From: UBA4717 sp002404395 | GTDB taxonomy: Bacteria; Bacillota; Clostridia; Oscillospirales; CAG-272 | Assembly (NCBI GenBank): GCA_937902275.1 | Contig: CALFNW010000085.1 | Coordinates: forward strand, 1-35,693 | DNA length: 35,693 bases | Direction of reading: 5' to 3' | Shown here: one piece after another, positions 16,162-23,131 of the stretch | Layout of the letters: the number at the start of each line of letters is the position of its first letter | Position numbering within the stretch: position 1 is the first letter of the stretch | The notes under the pieces: model-generated | The model's input: the letters and a program-made list of their open reading frames with translations, nothing else | What the model was told of the DNA's origin: nothing | Databases searched by the model: none | Program-made: the position numbers and the translations under genes

Positions 16162-17310
16162 GTAACTATTATGACACACTCTGCCGTCAAAACAAAGCGC
16201 CATTTATTTTTAAGCGCTTTCTTCGGCTTCTTCAAAAAAAATACGGTTGTTTGCATTGCCTTTTTTGCCGCATTGCTTACAAGCTTTATAGTACCGCCGG
16301 ATAAAAACTATCTCGGATACTTTGATCTCAAAACGCTTACCTGCTTGTTTTGCGTCCTCTCTGTAGTATGCGCGCTGAAAAACATCAACTTTTTCTATAT
16401 GCTCGCGCGCCGTGTAGTTATTGTTTTCAAGACTGCACGAAACTCGGTGCTCGCGCTTGTTTACATTACATTCATCGGTTCGATGCTGATTGCAAACGAT
16501 ATGGCGCTTTTGACCTTTTTGCCGCTCGGATACTTCGTTCTGTCCTCATCCGGTATGAAGAAGTATATGTCTTTTACGTTCATTATGCAAAATATCGCCG
16601 CAAACCTCGGCGGTATGCTGACACCGTTCGGAAATCCGCAGAATCTCTATCTTTATACCAAATTCGACATCCCAAACGGTGAATTTATTAAAATCATGGC
16701 TCCGCCATTTACAATTTCTATCCTGCTGATAACTTTATGTGTGCTCTGTTTTGTAAAATCCGAGCCGCTTTCGCTTGAAGGCGAGCCGCTTCGGTTCGAA
16801 CCGATACGCTGTGCAGTCTATCTTGCGCTTTTTGCCTTTTCGATTATTATTGTTTTCAGGATAATTCCGTTTGAGCTTGGACTGATCGTGCCGCTTGCGA
16901 TCTTATTTTCAGACCGCAAGGCACTCGCGGACGTTGACTACGGACTGTTGCTCACGTTTGTATTTTTCTTTATATTTGCGGGAAATATGGCGCGGATCGG
17001 CGCAGTGCGCGGGATATTTTCATATCTGATGCAAAAAAATACCCTTCTTTACTCGGTGATCTCATGTCAGTTCATCAGCAATGTGCCCTCAGCGATCCTG
17101 CTTTCTCAATTCACCGAAAACTACCGCGAACTGCTTATCGGAGTAAATATCGGAGGTGTCGGCACACTGATTTCCTCGCTTGCAAGCCTTATCACATTCA
17201 GAGAATATGCGCGCCGCGATCCGCAAAATGTCGGCGGATATATCATCAGATTTTCGGCATTTAATTTTGCGTTTCTGATAATTCTCACCGTAATAATGAC
17301 GGTATTGTGA
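16159..17310 (+). CDS. SLC13/ArsB-type anion permease
   Basis: A 383-residue integral membrane protein with about ten hydrophobic segments. Two halves carry the re-entrant-loop signatures of the ion transporter (IT) superfamily: NDMALLTFLPLGYF...NLGGMLTPFGNPQNLYLY in the first and SNVPSAILLSQFTENY...GVGTLISSLASLI in the second. Members move citrate and other dicarboxylates, sulfate or arsenite. The sequence does not say which. The start at 16159 abuts a GC-rich hairpin with no separate ribosome site; ATG 16171 is an alternative, and an in-frame TGA lies 18 nt upstream of 16159. The gene has its own strong promoter and a long leader, and is followed by a bidirectional terminator, so it seems to be transcribed alone. 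Confidence 0.82.
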   Translation: MVTIMTHSAVKTKRHLFLSAFFGFFKKNTVVCIAFFAALLTSFIVPPDKNYLGYFDLKTLTCLFCVLSVVCALKNINFFYMLARRVVIVFKTARNSVLALVYITFIGSMLIANDMALLTFLPLGYFVLSSSGMKKYMSFTFIMQNIAANLGGMLTPFGNPQNLYLYTKFDIPNGEFIKIMAPPFTISILLITLCVLCFVKSEPLSLEGEPLRFEPIRCAVYLALFAFSIIIVFRIIPFELGLIVPLAILFSDRKALADVDYGLLLTFVFFFIFAGNMARIGAVRGIFSYLMQKNTLLYSVISCQFISNVPSAILLSQFTENYRELLIGVNIGGVGTLISSLASLITFREYARRDPQNVGGYIIRFSAFNFAFLIILTVIMTVL

Positions 17311-17486
17311 GTTTGCAACTGATTCTTCTATGTAATCGTTGCGGATAATATCACCGTGTTCGAGACCTTATTCGGTCAAAGCATCGAACAATCGTTCCTG
17401 CAGGATAGGTGTTACGTTTAATCGTGCGCTTTTGCGTATATTTAACAGCTAACTTCGCCCTTTGGCGCGCAGCCGCAAAACTCAAT
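17311..17486. other. Gene-poor stretch after the permease
   Basis: No supported gene. A small GC hairpin (CGCC-CTTT-GGCG, near 17455-17467) is visible. A 32-codon open stretch at about 17325-17420 has no start or ribosome site. Confidence 0.5.
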
Positions 17487-17516
17487 AAAAAAGCACTTCC
17501 CAAGAAGTGCTTTTTT
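17487..17516. terminator. Bidirectional rho-independent terminator
   Basis: Six A, then GCACTTC, loop CCAA, GAAGTGC and six T. It works on both strands and would end permease transcription from the left. Confidence 0.85.
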
Positions 17517-17582
17517 GCGTTTTTCATGTTGATTTTTGGTTAGTAAAGTTTCCGATCGCTCCAACGAATAAAGGTTATAAAC

Positions 17583-17618
17583 AAAAACCGACAAGCACAG
17601 CAGTGCTTGTCGGTTTTT
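17583..17618 (-). terminator. Terminator of the tRNA-Pro gene
   Basis: ACCGACAAGCAC and GTGCTTGTCGGT arms around AGCA, flanked by A and T runs, directly follow the tRNA 3' end on the minus strand. The symmetric hairpin could also act on the plus strand. Confidence 0.85.
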
Positions 17619-17695
17619 TGGTCGGAGTGACTGGATTCGAACCAGCGGCCTCTTGGTCCCGAACCAAGCGCTCTACCAAGCTGAGCCACACCCCG
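17619..17695 (-). tRNA. tRNA-Pro (anticodon CGG), CCA encoded
   Basis: The minus strand folds as a complete cloverleaf. The acceptor strands CGGGGTG and CACTCCG pair throughout with one G-T. The D arm contains GCTCAGCTTGGTAGAGC. The anticodon stem CTTGG/CCAAG carries the loop TTCGGGA, anticodon CGG. The T arm contains GGTTCGAATCC. Discriminator A is followed by a genomic CCA. The tRNA decodes CCG proline codons. It has its own promoter and terminator and no tRNA neighbour. Confidence 0.96.
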
Positions 17696-17713
17696 ATTTT
17701 TCGCAACAATGGT

Positions 17714-17742
17714 ATTATACCAAAACCGTCATGCTTTGTCAA
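17714..17742 (-). promoter_or_regulatory. tRNA-Pro promoter
   Basis: Minus strand TTGACA (17742-17737), 17 nt, TATAAT (17719-17714), about 18 nt before the mature tRNA 5' end. A consensus promoter. Confidence 0.9.
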
Positions 17743-17906
17743 GTACTTACCTTGAATTTTTTTGAATATTTTGGTGCTTTTAACGCACACTTCAGACATA
17801 CGAAAAAGCAAATGAAAATAATACACAAATTTCTCCGTATCTTTTCGAATGTTTGCGTCAAATTCAACGTATTTTACATTTTCACGAAAAAAAAGCAAAA
17901 TTACTC

Positions 17907-17935
17907 TTGACAAAATACGATTGTAATGCTACAAT
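17907..17935 (+). promoter_or_regulatory. Promoter of the lysine-riboswitch ABC operon
   Basis: TTGACA (17907-17912), 17 nt, TACAAT (17930-17935). Transcription from about 17942 places the whole riboswitch in the leader. Confidence 0.88.
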
Positions 17936-17949
17936 AGCCGTAAATTAAA

Positions 17950-18145
17950 TAGTCGGAACAAAGATATGTTAGAGGCGCAAAAGTAATGATGAATGCGGCG
18001 TAGGTACTCAAATACCGTTAAAACCGTGTAAAAGGTGCTTTTGCCGAAACGGTTTCGTTTTTGAGAGCGGAGCTGTTGGGCGTTGGGAGAATATCCCCTC
18101 GACTGTCGCAAGATATTGCGGAGTGCTTTCAATCGACAGGTTCGT
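17950..18145 (+). ncRNA. Lysine riboswitch (L-box)
   Basis: Conserved L-box blocks appear in order: AGAGGCGCAAAAG (from 17971), AAAAGGTGCTTTTGCCGAAAC (about 18030-18050), GAGCTGTTGGGCGTTGGG (about 18070), then ACTGTC (about 18102), a small GCAA-GATA-TTGC stem and GGAGTGCTTTC as the 3' side of P1. AGTGCTT in that segment is complementary to AAGCACT in the terminator 5' arm and loop, giving a plausible antiterminator. Lysine binding should favour termination. The downstream amino acid ABC transporter fits lysine uptake. Outer boundaries are approximate. Confidence 0.87.
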
Positions 18146-18159
18146 TTTTTGAATTTCGG

Positions 18160-18196
18160 AACGGTCGAAGCACTTGCTTCGACCGTTTAATTTTTT
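18160..18196 (+). terminator. Riboswitch-controlled terminator
   Basis: AACGGTCGAAGC (18160-18171), loop ACTT, GCTTCGACCGTT (18176-18187), then TAA and six T. A perfect 12-bp intrinsic terminator between the L-box and the transporter genes; it is the expression platform. Confidence 0.92.
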
Positions 18197-18285
18197 CCGC
18201 CGATGCAAAGCGGCGGCTCGACTAAGGATCTCCAAACGCTGTATAAAAACGAAGATCCGATATATACTGTGCCGGTCACTCCGGC
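18197..18285 (+). other. Hairpin-bearing leader between terminator and binding-protein gene
   Basis: It contains the GC-rich repeat CCGCCG (18197-18202)...CGGCGG (18211-18216), and GCCGG-TCACT-CCGGC (18271-18285) directly before the AGAAAGGG ribosome site. The reading frame of the binding protein is open upstream to an ATG at 18203 inside the first hairpin. That would add 32 polar residues before the signal peptide, which is unlikely for a lipoprotein. Confidence 0.5.
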
Positions 18286-18298
18286 AGAAAGGGCTGTC

Positions 18299-19174
18299 AT
18301 GAAAAGACTGCTTTCAATTTCACTTGCAATCGTTGTCGTACTTTCTTCGCTTTTGCTCGCATCATGCGGGGAAAGAAAAAAGACCGATCTGTCAAATGCC
18401 AAGACGCTTTCCGATCTTTCCGGAGCAACGATCGCGGCTCAGACCGGCACATTCCACCTCGACGCGCTCGATCAGATTTCGGGTATCACCAAGCGCGAAT
18501 ATTCCGACTTCACCGCTCTGCTTACCGCACTTAAGTCAGACGCGATCGACGGGTATGTTGCCGAAGAACCGACCGCTTATGCCGTAACGCTCAAGAATCC
18601 CGAATTGTCATTTGTTCCGCTGGTAAACAACGAAACCGGCTTCACGGCTTCGGATGCCGACACCGGAATCGCAGTTGCTTTCAAAACCGACAGCGACATG
18701 GTTGAAAAGGTCAACGCAATTATTGACACGATCCCGACCGAGACCCGCACCGCGCTCATGAATCAGATGGTCAAGGCAAGCGACGATGTCACGAAAGCGC
18801 TTGATGAAGCGCTTGTACTTTCTTCCGACAACACCGATACCTCGAACGGCACGCTGAAGATCGCTATGGAGTGCGCATATCAGCCTTTCAATTGGACGCA
18901 GACAACCGATGTCAACGGTGCGGTCGAAATAAGCGGTATGGCAGGCTCATATGCCAACGGCTACGATGTTCAGGTTGCAAAATACATTGCTGCAGAGCTT
19001 GGTATGTCGCTTGAGATCTACGCACTTGAATGGGACGCGCTCATCCCTGCAGTTCAGTCCGGTACTGTTGACGGTATTATCGCCGGCATGAGCCCTACTG
19101 CAGAGCGTGAAGAGTCGGTAGACTTTACCGAATGTTACTACAACTCAAACCTTGTAATCGTTATCAAGAAATAA
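18299..19174 (+). CDS. Amino acid (likely lysine) ABC transporter binding lipoprotein, circularly permuted
   Basis: A 291-residue lipoprotein with signal peptide and lipobox LASC (Cys23). It contains both parts of a family-3 solute-binding protein in reversed order. Residues about 36-160 (TLSDLSGATIAAQTGTF...DGYVAEEPTAY...TGIAVAFKTDSDMVEKVNAII) match the part that normally follows the first hinge. After a polar linker (about 161-183), residues 184-291 match the canonical N-terminal part: LKIAMECAYQPFNW, NGYDVQVAKYIAAELG, EWDALIPAVQSGTVDGIIAGMSPTAEREESVDFTECYY, ending at LVIVIKK. The ligand carboxylate-binding Arg of SPTAER is present. Lysine as ligand is inferred from the upstream L-box. The ATG at 18299 follows AGAAAGGG. 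It is the first gene of a binding protein-permease-ATPase operon. Confidence 0.88.
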   Translation: MKRLLSISLAIVVVLSSLLLASCGERKKTDLSNAKTLSDLSGATIAAQTGTFHLDALDQISGITKREYSDFTALLTALKSDAIDGYVAEEPTAYAVTLKNPELSFVPLVNNETGFTASDADTGIAVAFKTDSDMVEKVNAIIDTIPTETRTALMNQMVKASDDVTKALDEALVLSSDNTDTSNGTLKIAMECAYQPFNWTQTTDVNGAVEISGMAGSYANGYDVQVAKYIAAELGMSLEIYALEWDALIPAVQSGTVDGIIAGMSPTAEREESVDFTECYYNSNLVIVIKK

Positions 19175-19227
19175 TTCGCTCTTTTTCGGAAAGGAAGCTT
19201 CCTTAAAGCGGAAGCGGAGTCATATCA

Positions 19228-19992
19228 ATGCAATTTTTCAAAGATATCATCGCGCTGCTGACTACATACTACCCGTATCTGCTCTCCGGCATAGGGTACA
19301 CCATGTTGATAGCGCTCACCGGCACTGCCGCAGGACTGCTTATCGGTCTGCTGACCGGAGTTATACGCACGATCCCTACTTCCAAAAAAACTGTCGTCAG
19401 ATTTATTCAAAAGCTTGTCGGAATACTTATCTCGGTATATGTCGAAATTTTCCGCGGCACGCCTATGATGGTTCAGGCAATGGTTATATATTGGGGGTAC
19501 GCATTTATGAACGGCGGTGCCACCCTCCCGCTTATACCCTCCGGAATTTTCATTGTTTCAATAAATACCGGCGCATATATGGCGGAGATCGTCCGCGGAG
19601 GTATCATTTCGGTAGAGCGCGGTCAGTTTGAGGGCGCATACGCGATCGGAATGACTCACTCGCAGGCTATGCTTAACGTAATAATTCCGCAGGCTATGCG
19701 GAACATTCTACCCTCGATCGCAAACGAGTTTGTCATCAATATCAAGGACACCTCCGTGCTCAACGTTATCGGTGTGACCGAGCTGTTCTTCTATGCAAAA
19801 AAGATATCCACGTTCAATTATCAGGTATTTCAGTCATACCTGCTTGTATGCGTGATCTACTTTATTCTTACCTTTACTATCACGCGCGTACTGCGCTTGG
19901 TAGAGAAAAAACTCGCGGGTAACGATTCTTACACGATCTGCGGTTCGCAGTCTGACCCGGAAGCCGAGATTAAAATAAAAAAGGAGGCATGA
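19228..19992 (+). CDS. Polar amino acid ABC transporter permease (HisM/GlnP type)
   Basis: A 254-residue membrane subunit with about five TM helices. The N-terminal TM segment SGIGYTMLIALTGTAAGLLIGLLTGVIRTIP, the EIFRGTPMMVQ motif and the EAA loop (EGAYAIGMTHSQAMLNVIIPQAMRNILPS) identify a histidine/glutamine/lysine-type permease. The EAA loop docks onto the ATPase. The ATG at 19228 has GGAG about 10 nt upstream. It lies between the binding-protein and ATPase genes and ends 4 bp before the latter. Only one permease gene is present, so a homodimer is likely. Lysine specificity is inferred from the riboswitch. Confidence 0.93.
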   Translation: MQFFKDIIALLTTYYPYLLSGIGYTMLIALTGTAAGLLIGLLTGVIRTIPTSKKTVVRFIQKLVGILISVYVEIFRGTPMMVQAMVIYWGYAFMNGGATLPLIPSGIFIVSINTGAYMAEIVRGGIISVERGQFEGAYAIGMTHSQAMLNVIIPQAMRNILPSIANEFVINIKDTSVLNVIGVTELFFYAKKISTFNYQVFQSYLLVCVIYFILTFTITRVLRLVEKKLAGNDSYTICGSQSDPEAEIKIKKEA

Positions 19993-19996
19993 GCAT

Positions 19997-20758
19997 ATGA
20001 ATACATCAGTCGGCAAAACAAACGAAAAAGTCATTGAGCTCGTGCACCTTGAAAAATCTTTCGGAGACAACAAGGTGTTACGTGACATAAACCTAACGGT
20101 CCACCGCGGTGAGGTCATCAGTGTGATCGGCTCCTCCGGCTCGGGCAAAAGCACGATGCTCAGGTGCATAAATCTGCTTGAAGAACCGACCGGAGGCAAG
20201 ATCTTTTTCGAAGGCAAAGATATAACCGATAAAGAGCTGAAGCTTACCGAATACCGCGCACGCGTCGGCATGGTCTTTCAACAGTTTAATCTGTACAACA
20301 ACATGACCGCGCTTGAAAATTGCGTAAAGCCGCAGATGATCGTGCTCAAACGCCCGCGTGTCGAAGCCGAGCGTATTGCCAAAAGCTATATTGAGCGCGT
20401 CGGTATGAGCGCATACATAAACGCGCGCCCCGCACAGCTTTCCGGAGGTCAAAAACAACGTATCGCCATTGCTCGCTCACTTTCAATGAATCCTGATGTA
20501 ATTCTCTTTGATGAGCCGACAAGTGCGCTCGATCCCGAAATGGTAGGAGAAGTGCTTGACGTTATGCGTGTTTTGGCGGACTCGGGGCTTACCATGATCG
20601 TTGTTACGCATGAAATGGCATTTGCCCGCGATGTTTCAAGCCGTGTGATATTTATGGACAAAGGCGTGATAGCCGAGGACGGAACCCCCTCCGAGCTGTT
20701 CACTGCGCCGAAACAGGCGCGCACGCGCGAATTCCTTTCACGCTATCTAAACAGCTGA
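19997..20758 (+). CDS. Polar amino acid ABC transporter ATPase (GlnQ/HisP type)
   Basis: A 253-residue nucleotide-binding subunit with every ABC motif: Walker A GSSGSGKST, Q-loop FQQFNLYNNMTALEN, signature LSGGQKQR, Walker B VILFDEPTSALDPE and switch His in VVTHEMAFARD. It powers import through the preceding permease. The ATG at 19997 follows AAGGAGG; an earlier ATG at 19989 is out of frame and stops at once. It is the last gene of the L-box operon, with a strong hairpin about 70 bp downstream. Confidence 0.96.
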   Translation: MNTSVGKTNEKVIELVHLEKSFGDNKVLRDINLTVHRGEVISVIGSSGSGKSTMLRCINLLEEPTGGKIFFEGKDITDKELKLTEYRARVGMVFQQFNLYNNMTALENCVKPQMIVLKRPRVEAERIAKSYIERVGMSAYINARPAQLSGGQKQRIAIARSLSMNPDVILFDEPTSALDPEMVGEVLDVMRVLADSGLTMIVVTHEMAFARDVSSRVIFMDKGVIAEDGTPSELFTAPKQARTREFLSRYLNS

Positions 20759-20830
20759 AGCTGAGCTGAGCTTTTGCTGATGCTTTGAGTTGCAGCTTAA
20801 TAGATCTTATTTATGCAAAATTAAAAATCG

Positions 20831-20866
20831 GAAACGGGTGTGAAGCATTTGCCTCACACCCGTTTC
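20831..20866 (+). terminator. Hairpin after the ABC operon
   Basis: GAAACGGGTGTGA (20831-20843) and TCACACCCGTTTC (20854-20866) pair perfectly, with an inner GC/GC pair possible. The T-run (TATTTTT) starts several bases later, so termination is likely but not ideal. Confidence 0.7.
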
Positions 20867-21424
20867 TCACCGTATTTTTCATGGGACAAGTTTTTTTCAA
20901 CTAAGCCGAAAGATTTTTGTCTTGCGGAATCGACGGAATTATGTTATAGCGGAAACGCGCTCGACCTTCTCGACAGTGACAACGAACGTGATCTGATTCT
21001 GAAATCCGACGAGGAGATTTTCTTCACGCTCCCCGGACGCGGACACTTCGCGACCGACGAAAAGCCACCGAAAAAAATACAAAACTGTCTCGGAGATAGC
21101 ACAATGGAAGAACCGGCTGACTATTCTATCGGCGATGGCGTCAATAACATCGGTCGTGAGCTTTTACCTCAGCGTTCCGCTTGTCTCGCGGGTCACGTCC
21201 TTTCCGATTTCGACTCTGATGGGGACCTACAGCTTCATGAGTGAGTCAGCAGCCTGAGTCTGCAACGAGATCATTAATGTTCCGTCGTCACTTTTCACAC
21301 TGATTTACCGTCGAAAAAAAGTTGATCGGGTCGACACAGTAGGTCACTCCAATCATTGAATTCGGGGTACAAAAGCAGCCTGATAACAAAAAACAAGTAA
21401 ATAATATTTGATCTTTCAAATATT
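20867..21424. other. About 560 bp with no convincing gene
   Basis: A 134-codon frame (20840-21244, plus) begins with GTG inside the hairpin stem, has no ribosome site and shows no family I recognise. Its acidic sequence (ALDLLDSDNERDLILKSDEE) could be chance or gene debris. Another plus frame (about 21060-21254) encodes a hydrophobic stretch (TSVVSFYLSVPLVSRV) without a start. No promoter, tRNA, transposon end or clear RNA motif is seen. It may be the remains of a decayed gene. Confidence 0.35.
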
Positions 21425-22237
21425 TCAGCCAAGAATGCTCTTGATATAATTTGCGCTGAGCTTTGCACATTCAAGCGGTGTTTTACCGAGAGACGGCTCA
21501 TCCTGTTCGACGATAAGATACTTAACCTCCGCTTTTTCGGCGGCGGCTAACAGATTCGGAATATTCTGCTCGCCGTAACCTATCGGACGATACTCATACG
21601 GCTTTTTCGGATAATATGAGGTTTCGATCGCAAATGTTTCGGGATTTGCCCAACAATGACGCAAGCCCGAAAAATCCTTGACGTGTAGAAGCGGAAGTCT
21701 TCCCTTATATTTCAAAATATAATTTGCAGGATCCTCACCTGCGACTTTTGCCCAACAGGTATCTATCTCACATTTGAGTATATCGGGAGCAAGTGTTGAA
21801 TACAAAATATCAAGTTTATGATATCCGTCAAGATATTCAAACTCCCAATCGTGGTTATGATACATCAGATCGATGCCATATTTTTTCAGATCGGACGAGA
21901 TTCTCCGAAGCATTTCAAGTCCGCGTTCAAACTCCGGACCTCCGGCGTGCATTATCGGACCGTAACCCACGCCTATGTACTTACAGCCGAGCTTTCGGTA
22001 TTTTTCTCCGCAAGACGAGTCATTATAAAGCTCGTCACGTCCCACGTGAGCAGATATGATCTCAAGCCCGGCGGCATCGCACACCGCGCGGAATTCTTCG
22101 GGCGAGCGGTCATACAGTCCCGCGGTCTCTACCGCGTCATATCCGAACTCTGCAAGCTTGTTAATCGTTGCTTCAAAATTTTCAGCCAACTCATTTCTGA
22201 TCGAATACAATTGAATGCCTATAGGAAACTTTTTCAT
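21425..22237 (-). CDS. Sugar phosphate isomerase/epimerase-like TIM-barrel protein
   Basis: A 270-residue protein of the xylose isomerase-like TIM-barrel / AP endonuclease 2 superfamily. Metal-binding strand motifs appear in order: AVETAG, SAHVG, DLMYHNHDWEFE, CEIDTCWAKVAGEDP and PLLHVKDFSG, with ligand-type Glu, His and Asp residues present. Such proteins isomerise or epimerise sugars, inositol derivatives or hydroxypyruvate; the substrate cannot be assigned. It has no signal peptide. The ATG at 22237 follows GGAGAGG. The short leader consists of two hairpins directly before that site. It is transcribed alone. Confidence 0.85.
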   Translation of the reverse strand: MKKFPIGIQLYSIRNELAENFEATINKLAEFGYDAVETAGLYDRSPEEFRAVCDAAGLEIISAHVGRDELYNDSSCGEKYRKLGCKYIGVGYGPIMHAGGPEFERGLEMLRRISSDLKKYGIDLMYHNHDWEFEYLDGYHKLDILYSTLAPDILKCEIDTCWAKVAGEDPANYILKYKGRLPLLHVKDFSGLRHCWANPETFAIETSYYPKKPYEYRPIGYGEQNIPNLLAAAEKAEVKYLIVEQDEPSLGKTPLECAKLSANYIKSILG

Positions 22238-22251
22238 AGTCGAGCCTCTCC

Positions 22252-22266
22252 GTCGGCTTTGCCGAC
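22252..22266 (-). repeat. Hairpin just before the isomerase ribosome binding site
   Basis: Minus strand GTCGGC-AAA-GCCGAC, 6-bp stem with 3-nt loop, directly followed by GGAGAGG and the ATG at 22237. A second hairpin (GGTGC-TTT-GCACC, 22277-22289) precedes it. Same stem, different loop, as at 13671-13685. Confidence 0.65.
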
Positions 22267-22299
22267 TGTCAAAATCGGTGCAAAGCACCTTGCGATTTC

Positions 22300-22328
22300 A
22301 GTCTACCACAAATATAAATCAAAGTCAA
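22300..22328 (-). promoter_or_regulatory. Promoter of the isomerase-like gene
   Basis: Minus strand TTGACT (22328-22323), 17 nt, TAGACT (22305-22300). The inferred leader of about 57 nt is almost entirely the two hairpins and the ribosome site. Confidence 0.65.
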
Positions 22329-22461
22329 TATAAAAAACGTGAAATTATTGCACAAAACAATACATCGCAATCGTGCCGATATGACTCTTCTCGACAAGGC
22401 TGAAGCTGTATAATTACCCTAAAGCATAACCTTTGAAAAAGTATTTGAAAGCGGTGGCATA

Positions 22462-23070
22462 ATGAAATATATCATAGGTGAAATTCACGGCAATTACAAG
22501 CTGTATAAACAAATGCTCTCTCTTATCGGCTTTTCCGACGCAGACGAGCTGTATCCGGTAGGCGATATGATAGATCGCGGAGATATGGGCGTTGAAGTAC
22601 TGTACGATATGAGCATGAGATATAATGTTTTTCCGGTGCTCGGAAACCACGAATACGCCGCCGCGCAGGTTTTGCTTGAGCAAAAACGCGATCCGCAGCC
22701 CGCAATAAAGAAATGGTATGAGTTAGGCGGCGAGGTTACGCACCGTGGTTTTATGAAACTTGATCCCGAACTGCGCGAGGGGCTTGTTGAGTATCTTGCA
22801 GATCTGCCGCTTTATGAAGAAGTGATGATCGGTGATATTAAGTATGTACTTACTCATTCCGCCCAGACTGCACTGCCCGAGGAATTTCAGGATCATGTGC
22901 GGATATACGGAAAAACCGCCGGTTGCAAAGGAGATTGCACTAAAATCGGCAACACACGCATCAAAGAGGGCGGCAGAATGTCAAACGATCGTAAGAATAT
23001 AGAAATTGCCTCGGGACGGGGGCTGTGTGCGCTTTGTCTAGATAACGGTCGTGAATTTTACGTATTTTGA
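22462..23070 (+). CDS. PPP-type metallophosphoesterase with altered metal ligands
   Basis: A 202-residue protein related to small bacterial and phage PPP-family phosphatases. Family motifs are GEIHGN (6-11), GDMIDRG (34-40), GNHE (61-64) and LTHS (131-133). The first motif is normally GDIHG, so the first metal-ligand Asp is Glu7 here. The late GHT motif, whose His binds metal, reads YGKT, with Lys151. It may have shifted metal preference or reduced activity. The C-terminus (RGLCALCLDNGREFYVF) matches the usual end. The ATG at 22462 follows a weak GCGGTGG. A TATAAT at 22409-22414 may be its -10. A bidirectional terminator follows at 23143. Confidence 0.82.
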   Translation: MKYIIGEIHGNYKLYKQMLSLIGFSDADELYPVGDMIDRGDMGVEVLYDMSMRYNVFPVLGNHEYAAAQVLLEQKRDPQPAIKKWYELGGEVTHRGFMKLDPELREGLVEYLADLPLYEEVMIGDIKYVLTHSAQTALPEEFQDHVRIYGKTAGCKGDCTKIGNTRIKEGGRMSNDRKNIEIASGRGLCALCLDNGREFYVF

Positions 23071-23131
23071 AAATATTTGATTTCCGTCAAATTTTTATTT
23101 TGACTTTTACTGCAATCAGCGTCGCACATCC

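Noticed and set aside
17325..17420. Protein-like 32-codon stretch (FYVIVADNITVFETLFG...) after the permease
   Set aside because: No start codon or ribosome site, and too short to support as a gene or remnant.
17619..17695. tRNA-Pro as an integration site of a mobile element
   Set aside because: No integrase gene and no repeated tRNA 3' end in the window.
20840..21244. 134-codon plus-strand frame after the ABC operon
   Set aside because: Its GTG start lies within a hairpin stem, there is no ribosome site, and the product has no recognisable family; kept only as a note on the gene-free block.
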